In this document: piece by piece, positions 18,448 to 26,117 of the stretch
How the letters are laid out: the number at the start of each line of letters is the position of its first letter
How positions within the stretch are numbered: the first letter of the stretch is position 1
From: JBJXHG01 sp046160865
GTDB taxonomy: Bacteria; Planctomycetota; UBA1135; GCA-002686595
Direction: 5' to 3'
Assembly: GCA_046160865.1 (NCBI GenBank)
Contig: JBJXHG010000122.1
Coordinates: 1 to 64,000 of the forward strand
Length of the DNA stretch: 64,000 bases
Position numbers and translations under genes: made by a program
Notes under the pieces: model-generated
What the model was told of the DNA's origin: nothing
Databases searched by the model: none
What the model saw: only the letters and a program-made list of their open reading frames with translations

Positions 18448-20529
18448 ATGATCTCGTTCCTCGTCCTCGCGTCGCTTTCCGTCCCCGCGCTCGAAACGCA
18501 TCCGTTCGGCATCGGCGACATGCTCGCGATGGATCGCATCAGCGATCCGCAGGTGTCACCCGATGCGCAGTGGGTCGCGTTCACGTTGCGCACGACCGAC
18601 CTCGAAGCGAACAAGGGCCGCACCGACATCTGGATCGCGAAGGTCGACGGCAGCGCGTCGAAACGGCTCACCGAGCACGAGGCCGCCGACACGAGCCCGC
18701 GTTGGCTGCCGGACGGCAAGTCGCTCGTCTTCCTGTCGACGCGCAGCGGCTCGTCGCAAGTGTGGAAGATCGCGGTCGACGGCGGCGAGCCCATGCAGCT
18801 GTCGCGCTTCCCGCTCGACGTCGACAACTTGCTCGTGTTCCCGGACGGCGAGCGCGCGATCGTCACGATGGAGGTGTATCCGGATCTCGAGCCCGCGAAG
18901 GCGCTCGAGGAGACGAAGAAGCGCGACGACGAGAAGGCGAAGAAGAAAGCGTCGGGGAAGATCTACGAATCGCTGCTCTTCCGTCACTGGGACACGTGGG
19001 AGGACGGTAAGCGCAGTCACGTGTTCACGTGGAATCTCGCCGGCGGAGATCCCGTGGACTTGATGGCCGGCATGGATGCGGACTCGCCGTCGAAGCCGTT
19101 CGGCGGCGCGGAGGAGATCGCGATCTCGCCGGAGGGACGCGAGGTCGTGTTCGCCGCGCTCGCGTACGGTCCCGACGTCGCGTGGACGACGGCGATCGAT
19201 CTGTACGCAGCGCCGGCGGACGGGAAGATCCCCGCGCGCAACGTGACGATCGACAACAAGGCGTACGACAACTCGCCCGTGTTCTCGCCCGACGGTCGGT
19301 GGGTCGCTTATCTCGCGATGCAGCACGCCGGATACGAAGCCGACCGCACGCGCATCGTGCTGATGGATCGCCGCACCGGCGCCGCGCGCGCGATCAGCGA
19401 GGCGTGGGACCGTAGCCCGAGCGAGATCACGTGGTCGGCCGACGGCAAGACGATCTACACGACGGCCGACAACCTCGGGAACAAGTCGCTGTTCGCGTTC
19501 GACGTCGAGACGAAGCAGCCCAAGGTGCTGGTCGAGAAGGGCACGTCCGGTAGCCCGCGCATCGCCGGCGACCGCGTGCTCTACCTGCACGACACGCTGC
19601 ACTCGCCGGCCGAGATTCACTCCGTCGCGCGCGACGGCAGCGACCGGCGCGCGGTGACGAAGATCAATGCGTCGAAGGTCGCGGCCGCGCGCTTCGGCGC
19701 GTACGAGCAGTTCTCCTTCCCCGGCGCGAAGAACGAGACGGTATACGGCTACGTCGTGAAGCCGGCCGACTTCGATGCGTCGAAGAAGTACCCGGTCGCG
19801 ATGTTGATCCACGGCGGACCGCAGGGCTCGTTCGGCGATCACTTCCACTATCGCTGGAATCCGCAGGCGTACGCCGGCGCGGGCTACGCGACGATCTTCA
19901 TCGACTTCCACGGCTCGACCGGCTACGGCCAGGCGTTCTGCGACGCGATCCGCGGCGACTGGGGCGGCGCGCCGTACGAGGACTTGATGAAGGGCCTCGA
20001 CTTCGCGCTCTCGAAGTACGCATTCCTCGACGGCACGCGCGTCGCCGCGCTCGGCGCTTCGTACGGCGGCTACATGATCAATTGGATCGCGGGGCAGACG
20101 GATCGCTTCCAGGCGCTCGTGTGTCACGACGGCAACTTGGACGAGCGCCTCGCGTACTTCGACACCGAGGAATTGTGGTTCCCCGAGTGGGATCACGGCG
20201 GCACGCCGTGGGACAACCCCGAGGGCTACGCGAAGCACAACCCGATCGAGCACGTGAAGAACTGGAAGACGCCGATGCTCGTCATCCACGGCGCGCTCGA
20301 CTATCGCGTCGTCGACACGCAGGGCATGTCGACGTTCACCGCGTTGCAGCGCCGCGGCATCCCGTCGAAGCTCCTGTACTTCCCCGACGAGAACCACTGG
20401 GTGCTGAAGCCGGCGAACAGCCAGCTCTGGCACGAGACGGTGCTCGGTTGGCTCGACCGCTGGCTGAAGGACGCGCCTGCGAGCGAGCCGCGCTCCGGAA
20501 CGAAGGAAACCGGCGCGGGTCGGCGCTGA
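18448..20529 (+). CDS. S9 family acylaminoacyl-peptidase-like serine peptidase
   Basis: 693 residues. A short hydrophobic leader (MISFLVLASLSVPAL) suggests export. Beta-propeller repeats with WD40-like SPDGRWVAY segments run to about residue 420. A catalytic alpha/beta hydrolase follows, with serine in GASYGGYM near 538, aspartate in IHGALDYRVVD near 617 and histidine in PDENHW near 649. All three residues are present, so it should be active on oligopeptides. The start at 18448 has a CCGGAG element just upstream and a CTACCAT -10-like box further back. It differs from the DPP4-type enzyme at 6798 in size and propeller type. Confidence 0.85.
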   Translation: MISFLVLASLSVPALETHPFGIGDMLAMDRISDPQVSPDAQWVAFTLRTTDLEANKGRTDIWIAKVDGSASKRLTEHEAADTSPRWLPDGKSLVFLSTRSGSSQVWKIAVDGGEPMQLSRFPLDVDNLLVFPDGERAIVTMEVYPDLEPAKALEETKKRDDEKAKKKASGKIYESLLFRHWDTWEDGKRSHVFTWNLAGGDPVDLMAGMDADSPSKPFGGAEEIAISPEGREVVFAALAYGPDVAWTTAIDLYAAPADGKIPARNVTIDNKAYDNSPVFSPDGRWVAYLAMQHAGYEADRTRIVLMDRRTGAARAISEAWDRSPSEITWSADGKTIYTTADNLGNKSLFAFDVETKQPKVLVEKGTSGSPRIAGDRVLYLHDTLHSPAEIHSVARDGSDRRAVTKINASKVAAARFGAYEQFSFPGAKNETVYGYVVKPADFDASKKYPVAMLIHGGPQGSFGDHFHYRWNPQAYAGAGYATIFIDFHGSTGYGQAFCDAIRGDWGGAPYEDLMKGLDFALSKYAFLDGTRVAALGASYGGYMINWIAGQTDRFQALVCHDGNLDERLAYFDTEELWFPEWDHGGTPWDNPEGYAKHNPIEHVKNWKTPMLVIHGALDYRVVDTQGMSTFTALQRRGIPSKLLYFPDENHWVLKPANSQLWHETVLGWLDRWLKDAPASEPRSGTKETGAGRR

Positions 20530-20547
20530 CACGCGCGCCGCGCCGGC

Positions 20548-23244
20548 TCAGCGCGGGCTGCTGCGCATCTGCTGCAGTGCGGCCTCGATCGGCGCGATCA
20601 TGTCTTCACGTTGCGTGGCTCGCGCGAGCTCGAGCGCGCGCGTCGCGGTCGCGATCCCCTCGCCCATGTTGCCGCTGGTCGCGTGCGCGATCGCGAGGAT
20701 GAACAGCGCTTCGGGGCTCTGTCCGTTGAGCAAGTCCGATCCGCGCTGCGCGAGCACCACGGCCTCGGTCGGGTTGTGGACGCGCGGATCCTGGCTCTGC
20801 GCGAGCAGCTCGGCGAGGCCTAGCAGCGCTTGCGGCGAGTCGGGCTGAACGCGCAGTGCATCGCGGAAACGCTGCGCGGCTTCGGTCGCTCGGCCCGCGC
20901 GGCCGGCGAGGTGCGCGAGCAGCATGCTCGCATCGGCGTGATCCGGCGCGAGCCGCACGCACTCGCGCGCGTACAGCTCGGCTTCGGGCATCTCGCCCTT
21001 GTCGATGTACACGCGCGCCAAGTCGTGTGCGATTTGCGCGCGCGTCGGATCCAGCTCCTTGGCGCGCTTCATGTGCCCGATCGCGTCGTCGAGCTTGCCG
21101 TCCGCTTGCGCGGACAAGCCGAGGCGGTGGTGGATCACGGCGTCGTTCGGGAAGCCCTTCAACGCCGTCGTGTAGTGCGGTGTCGCTTCGTGCTGCCTGC
21201 CCAACTGGAAGAGCACGTCGCCGAGCGCGCGGTGCACGTCGTATTCGTCGGGATGCGCGGCGAGGATCTTCTGGAACGCCGGGATCGCGCGCTCGTAGTC
21301 GCCCGCCTTGACGAGCTCCGTCGCGGCTCGCATGTCGTGGTCGAGATCGTCGGGCGGAAGCAGGCGGCGTTGCGCCAGCGCCTCAGCGTGCCGTCCGGCG
21401 CTCTCGAGCACGGTGGCTAAGCGCGTGCGCGCGTCGACGTTGTCGGGATTGAGCTCGAGCGAGCGCTGCAAGCAGCGCATCGCTTCGTCCACTTCGCCGC
21501 GCTTCGCGAGCGCGATCCCGAGGTTCGACCACACTTGTGGATGGAACGCGTTCAAGCCGATCGCGATCCGGTACTCGCGGATCGCGGCTTCGGTGTCGCC
21601 GCGCTTCGCGAGCAGCAAGCCCAGGTTCTCGTGCGCTTCGGGGTAGTTCGGGTTGAGCCGCAGCGCTTCCTCGAACGCGCGCAGCGCCTCGTCGTAGCGC
21701 TCCAGGCGCGTGAGCGTGATCCCCAGGCTCGTGTGGATCTCCGCTGCGCGCGGCTTGTGTCGCAGGCCTTCCAGGCAGCGCTCGAGCGCTTCCTCGAGGC
21801 GGCCGAGGTGCGCGAGCGCGTTGGCGTGGTTGTGCAGGATCTCGCCGAGCACGGCGTTCTCGCCGCTTGACGCGATGGGACCGAGGCGCTCGGCTTCCGC
21901 GAACTGCGCGATCGCTTCCTCGTGACGATTCGCGCGTCCGAGCGAGATGCCGTACGCGTTGTGCATGATCATGTTGTTCTCGGTGACCGACAGCGTGTGC
22001 GCGAAGAGCGTGAGGCTGCTCTTCCAGTGCGCGGCCTGACGGTGCGTCGCGAACGCGAGCGCCGAGATCCACACGACCGCGCATCCGGCGAGCAACGGAC
22101 GCCAACGCGGCGAACGGCGCGCGACGTCGGCCGCGGTCCACGCGATCATCACGAAGAGGCCGATCAGCGGAACGTACGCGTAGCGATCCGCGCGCGCTTG
22201 GCTGCCGACCTGCACGAGCCCGACCACGGGCACGAGCGTGCCGACGTACCACAGCCAGCCGACGAACAGCCACGGGCGACTCTTGCGCATGAGCAGCACC
22301 GTGACGGTCACGGTGACCAAGAAGACGAGCGCGTACAGCGCGAAGCTCACCCGGATCTCGAGTGCCAAGGGGTACAGCACTCCGAGATCACGCGGCCAGA
22401 CCAGCATGCCCGCGTAGGCTCCCCAGGACGTGAGCGCGTTGACGGAGCGCAGAAGTGGCGGAAAGATGTCGACCGCGACGACCGCGACCTCTTGTTGCAG
22501 CGTGTACGTGATCCAGCACGACACCGCGGTGAGGGCGAAGAACGGCAGCTTCTCGAGCACGAGCTGCGCGAGCGGGAGCTGCTTGCCGCCGACGGGACCG
22601 AGCGGTCCTGTGACGCCGAACAAGCGCGTGCGTCCGAGCGGCCAGAAATCGAAGAGCAGCAGCGTGCACGGCAGCGTCACGAGCATCGGCTTGCTCATCA
22701 GGCCGAGCGCGAACAGCGCGAGCGTGCGCAGATAGCGCACGATGCTCGGCGCGCGCGCGTAGCCGGCGTAGCTCCACAAGGCCACGATCCAGAAGAACGT
22801 CGAGAGCAGGCTCTTGCGCTCGGAGATCCAAGCGACCGACTCCACGTTGAGCGGGTGCAGCGCGAACAGCGCGGCGACGAGTGCCGACGGCCACAGCGCC
22901 GCCGTGAGCTTGTACAGCAGGCACAAGAGCAGCACCGCGTTCGTCACGTGGATCGCGAGGCTGACCATGTGGTGTGCGCCCGCGTTCACGTCGAACAGCG
23001 ACACGTCGATCAAGTGCGAGATCCACGTGAGCGGGTGCCAATTGATCATCTCGTGGGTCGTGAACGCCCACTGGATGCTCTGCCAGGTGAGCCCGCCGCG
23101 CACGGTCGGGTTCTCCGTCACGTAGCCGTTGTCGTCGTAGTCGACGAAGCCGCTGTGCGCGAGCCCGAAGTACGCGACGATCGTCGCGCTGGCGATCGCG
23201 AGCGCGATCGCGGCGACGCGTCCTCTGTGGCTCGTGGATCCCAT
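20548..23244 (-). CDS. TMTC-like polytopic membrane protein with C-terminal TPR array
   Basis: 898 residues. About the first 400 form a polytopic membrane region with roughly nine to eleven segments. It has a first-loop acidic motif (DYDDNGYVTENP), then WHPLTWISHLID and FALHPLNVESVAWISERKS, the pattern of TMTC-type GT-C glycosyltransferase-like proteins. From about 440 to the end there are a dozen or more TPR motifs, for example LNPNYPEAHENLGLLLAKRG. Eukaryotic TMTCs O-mannosylate cadherins; bacterial relatives are common in planctomycetes and uncharacterised. Glycosyl transfer to exported proteins is inference. The ATG at 23244 starts just before the first membrane helix. Confidence 0.75.
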   Translation of the reverse strand: MGSTSHRGRVAAIALAIASATIVAYFGLAHSGFVDYDDNGYVTENPTVRGGLTWQSIQWAFTTHEMINWHPLTWISHLIDVSLFDVNAGAHHMVSLAIHVTNAVLLLCLLYKLTAALWPSALVAALFALHPLNVESVAWISERKSLLSTFFWIVALWSYAGYARAPSIVRYLRTLALFALGLMSKPMLVTLPCTLLLFDFWPLGRTRLFGVTGPLGPVGGKQLPLAQLVLEKLPFFALTAVSCWITYTLQQEVAVVAVDIFPPLLRSVNALTSWGAYAGMLVWPRDLGVLYPLALEIRVSFALYALVFLVTVTVTVLLMRKSRPWLFVGWLWYVGTLVPVVGLVQVGSQARADRYAYVPLIGLFVMIAWTAADVARRSPRWRPLLAGCAVVWISALAFATHRQAAHWKSSLTLFAHTLSVTENNMIMHNAYGISLGRANRHEEAIAQFAEAERLGPIASSGENAVLGEILHNHANALAHLGRLEEALERCLEGLRHKPRAAEIHTSLGITLTRLERYDEALRAFEEALRLNPNYPEAHENLGLLLAKRGDTEAAIREYRIAIGLNAFHPQVWSNLGIALAKRGEVDEAMRCLQRSLELNPDNVDARTRLATVLESAGRHAEALAQRRLLPPDDLDHDMRAATELVKAGDYERAIPAFQKILAAHPDEYDVHRALGDVLFQLGRQHEATPHYTTALKGFPNDAVIHHRLGLSAQADGKLDDAIGHMKRAKELDPTRAQIAHDLARVYIDKGEMPEAELYARECVRLAPDHADASMLLAHLAGRAGRATEAAQRFRDALRVQPDSPQALLGLAELLAQSQDPRVHNPTEAVVLAQRGSDLLNGQSPEALFILAIAHATSGNMGEGIATATRALELARATQREDMIAPIEAALQQMRSSPR

Positions 23245-23392
23245 GTCGTCCTGGAAGGGCGGAGCATTCTGCCACTGCGCATCGCAGCGCGCATCGACAA
23301 AGAGCGCGTCGAGAGAAGGTCGCCGCGTGCGTTGAAGCACGCAAACGCGGCGGTTCTAATCGCGCGCCGTTTCGGAGGCTCGTGACGCGCGC

Positions 23393-24433
23393 GTGCGCGA
23401 GGCTTCCGTTCGGCGACGCTTGGATCCCAAGTTCTACGACCGCGACGTTCGAGAGCTCGCAGGCCGCGCCGCAGCGCCGGTCGAGGCACCGAGCTGTCCG
23501 GTGTGCGCAGCGCGGAGCGCGCGCCCGCAGTTCGAGATCGAAGGGCTCGCGAGCCGCTTCGTCGTGTGCACGGAATGCGGGCTCGGCAGCCTCTTCCCGT
23601 TGCCGAGTGTCGCAGAGATCGCCGCGTTCTATCCCGACGAGTACTACGGCGACTCGGGACGCAAGTTCGAAGGTTTGGTCGAGACGTTCGTGCGCATCGT
23701 CGGTGCGCGCCACGTGCAGTTCCTCGCGCGCGGCCTGCCGCCGGGCGCGCGCGTGCTCGACGTCGGGTGCGGGCGCGGCGTGCTGCTCTCGGCGCTCGCC
23801 GACCGTGGCTTCGAGGCGCACGGCGTCGAGGTGAGTGCCGCGGCGACACGCGGGGCGGACCCGCGCGCGCACATCGTCGTCGCGCCGCGACTCGCGGACG
23901 CGCGCTATCCGCCCGGACACTTCGATCAGGTGATCATCTGGCACGTGCTCGAGCATTTGCCGGATCCGCTCGGCGCGCTGATCGAGATCCGGCGTGTGCT
24001 TAAGGAAGGTGGGCGCCTCATCGTCGCGGTGCCGAACTACAGCAGCCGTCAAGCGCGCTGGGCCGGAGCGGGTTGGTTTCACCTCGATCTGCCGCGGCAC
24101 CTCTTTCACTTCACGCTGCCCGGATTGAAGCGCATCCTCGAGCGCGCGGGCTTCGAGTGCCTCGAGACGCACCACTTCTCGCTGCGCCAGAATCCGTTCG
24201 GCTGGCTGCAGAGCGCGCTCAACCGCTGGACGAAGCTGCCGCGCAACGGACTGTACGTGCTGCTCCACCAACGCGCGCCGCACGAGCCGCTGCCGTACGA
24301 CCGCGCCACGCGCGTGAAGCTGCGGCTCGCATATTTACTCGGCGTGCCGTTCTCGATCCTCGCATCGGAGGTCGACACGGTGTTGCGCACGGGTGCGACC
24401 GTGCACGTCGTCGCGCGCGCGCCTCGCGCGTAG
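23393..24433 (+). CDS. class I SAM methyltransferase with N-terminal zinc-ribbon-like module
   Basis: 346 residues. Residues about 35-75 hold two cysteine pairs, CPVC and CTEC, spaced 22 apart, followed by FPLPSVAEIAAFYPDEYYG. This front end is common in methyltransferases of cell-surface polysaccharide loci. The Rossmann domain has motif I VLDVGCGRGVLLSAL near 122, and IIWHVLEHLPDPLGAL as the post-II acidic region. Substrate unknown; a sugar or polyprenyl-linked glycan is plausible from related genes. The GTG start is uncertain; GGAGG lies about 14 bases upstream. The hairpin-plus-box element follows the stop. Confidence 0.72.
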   Translation: MREASVRRRLDPKFYDRDVRELAGRAAAPVEAPSCPVCAARSARPQFEIEGLASRFVVCTECGLGSLFPLPSVAEIAAFYPDEYYGDSGRKFEGLVETFVRIVGARHVQFLARGLPPGARVLDVGCGRGVLLSALADRGFEAHGVEVSAAATRGADPRAHIVVAPRLADARYPPGHFDQVIIWHVLEHLPDPLGALIEIRRVLKEGGRLIVAVPNYSSRQARWAGAGWFHLDLPRHLFHFTLPGLKRILERAGFECLETHHFSLRQNPFGWLQSALNRWTKLPRNGLYVLLHQRAPHEPLPYDRATRVKLRLAYLLGVPFSILASEVDTVLRTGATVHVVARAPRA

Positions 24434-24755
24434 CGCCGCGCGCGCCTCGCGCGTAGCGCATGGGTGCGGCGCGTCCCGGCGCCGCACGCTTTGAACGGCG
24501 GGGGACCCTTGTCGGCTGCCTACGCTCGACTGGACCGCTGCCGTTTGACTTGGGCTCGCGTCTGCCTTGTCGCGGATACGACGACGAGTCCGGCTGACGA
24601 CTCGTCGAACCGAGCGCGCTCGCATGCGTGCGAAGTGAGAGCGCGCGGCACGTCGGCGCTCCGCGCGCCAGACCGCGCCATCGCACGATCGCGCGATGGC
24701 GAGTAGGCTCTTGTTCGCCGAGCGCTGGAGAGCGACCCGGCAAGGAGGCTCTCTC
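24434..24755 (+). other. 322-bp structured intergenic region
   Basis: No gene seen. It contains a short tandem repetition of the methyltransferase tail (CGCGCGCCTCGCGCGTAGCGC), the third hairpin-box element (24464-24508), a 9-bp stem with an 8-nt loop at 24582-24607 (CGACGAGTC / GACTCGTCG), and a 7-bp stem at 24677-24698. AAGGAGG at 24742-24748 is the ribosome binding site of the next gene. The later hairpins may form a structured leader. Confidence 0.5.
24464..24508 (+). terminator. hairpin plus conserved GC box, copy 3
   Basis: A perfect 9-bp stem GTGCGGCGC / GCGCCGCAC (24464-24487) is followed after two bases by TTTGAACGGCGGGGGACCC (24490-24508). It sits 30 nt after the methyltransferase stop. 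It is in plus orientation, with one extra G and one A-to-G change relative to copies 1 and 2. Confidence 0.6.
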
Positions 24756-26036
24756 ATGGCTTTTCGCATCTCGCGCCCCGCGCGCATCGCCGCCGCGACG
24801 ATCGCCACGTCCACGTGTGCGCTCGCCGGCAACGTCTTCACGGTCGCGACCACCGGCCCGGCCGATTTCGCGCAGATCCAGCCCGCGGTCGACGCGGCGG
24901 TCGACGGCGACACGATCCTCGTGAAGCCCGGCACGTACACCGGCTTCGTCATCGACGGCAAGGCGCTGACCGTCGTCGGAGACGTCGGCACGGCGCCGAG
25001 CATCGCCGGACGCGTCGGGATCAAGAACATCGCGCTGGGTCAGACGCTGACGATGGCTCGGATCCAATCGCAGGGCATCAACAACACGACCGAGCGCTAC
25101 GGGCTCGAGATTGACGACTGCGCCGGCGCGCTGCGCTTCGCGCACTGCCGATTCACCGGACGCAACGGGAGCGCGGTCGTGAGCAACGTCGGCGAGGTCG
25201 GCGTACACGTGGACACCGCGAGCAACGTCGGCATGGCGATGTGCGTGATGCTCGGCGGGAGCGGAGCGTCCAGCTACACATGCTTGTTCGACGTCGTCGG
25301 CCTCGGCTCGACCGGTTTGCACTTGGAGAGCGCGTCGCTCGTCGCGCACGAGTGCGCCGTGACCGGCGGTCACGGCGGAAACGGCGGTGATCGCACTGGA
25401 TCAGGAGGCGCCGGCGTCTTCGTCCAGGTCGCGTCGCTCTTCTTCGGATCGCGCTGCACGATCATCGGTGGGCACGGGGGCAACACGGATTGCTCGGACT
25501 GGGGTACTCCCGCGGACGGCGGTGCGGGAATGGGGTTCGGCGCGACGTCGGTCGTGCAGCTCCTGGGCTCGACGGTGCTCGGCGGTATGGGTGGCGTCTC
25601 GCTGCCAACGGGACCGGGGGCCGATCACGGCGAGGCGTTTTCGAGCGCGGATCCGTTCGTCTACGGCGTGCCGAGCCTCGGCTTCGCAACGGAGGCCGTC
25701 GCGCGCGAGGGCACGACGGTCGACGTGACGTTCACCGGTGAGCCCGGCGATCAGGTGTATCTGAACGACGCTCTCTCGACGGTGTTCCAGGGCGTGCCTT
25801 CCTGGCGCGGATTCGTGATCGCGCCGTTCGCGAGCGCCAATCATCCCGGCGCGCCGCGCGTGCGCCGATGGGGCGTCATCCCTGCTTCGGGCGTGCTGAC
25901 GAAGACGTACCGCGTGCCGGCGTTGCCGAGCGGCGTCGAAGCGCAGACGCGTTTCCTGCAGGCCTATCGTCTCCACGGCACCGGCCTCACGCTCGGCAGC
26001 TTCGCAACGCTGACGGTGCTCGACTCGGCGTTCTGA
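24756..26036 (+). CDS. exported right-handed beta-helix protein
   Basis: 426 residues with a signal peptide (about 1-25, cut near ALAGN). It then has the planctomycete-style opening DFAQIQPAVDAAVDGDTILVKPGTY, which begins a pectate-lyase-like parallel beta-helix. Glycine-rich coils (TGGHGGNGGDRTGSGGAG) occupy the middle. A C-terminal beta-sandwich domain of about 110 residues ends the protein. It is likely secreted and carbohydrate- or surface-associated; no catalytic residues can be assigned. A strong AAGGAGG site eight bases before ATG 24756 fixes the start. A structured leader lies upstream and a convergent terminator hairpin downstream. Confidence 0.75.
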   Translation: MAFRISRPARIAAATIATSTCALAGNVFTVATTGPADFAQIQPAVDAAVDGDTILVKPGTYTGFVIDGKALTVVGDVGTAPSIAGRVGIKNIALGQTLTMARIQSQGINNTTERYGLEIDDCAGALRFAHCRFTGRNGSAVVSNVGEVGVHVDTASNVGMAMCVMLGGSGASSYTCLFDVVGLGSTGLHLESASLVAHECAVTGGHGGNGGDRTGSGGAGVFVQVASLFFGSRCTIIGGHGGNTDCSDWGTPADGGAGMGFGATSVVQLLGSTVLGGMGGVSLPTGPGADHGEAFSSADPFVYGVPSLGFATEAVAREGTTVDVTFTGEPGDQVYLNDALSTVFQGVPSWRGFVIAPFASANHPGAPRVRRWGVIPASGVLTKTYRVPALPSGVEAQTRFLQAYRLHGTGLTLGSFATLTVLDSAF

Positions 26037-26063
26037 TCGCGCGCGGAGCCGACGGAAAAACAG

Positions 26064-26092
26064 CGGAGGCCGGCTCGTCGCCGGCCTCCGCG
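26064..26092. terminator. bidirectional terminator hairpin
   Basis: GCGGAGGCCGG and CCGGCCTCCGC form an 11-bp stem with a 7-nt loop. Five A residues upstream (26056-26060) give a U tract for the minus strand. It lies between convergent genes ending at 26036 and 26118, so it can serve both. Confidence 0.75.
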
Positions 26093-26117
26093 CTTTGCGT
26101 CGCTCGTTCGGCGTGCG

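Noticed and set aside
22388..24283. A 631-residue minus-strand frame across the methyltransferase
   Set aside because: Low-complexity shadow composition. The plus-strand methyltransferase motifs and zinc-ribbon cysteines are in the other strand.
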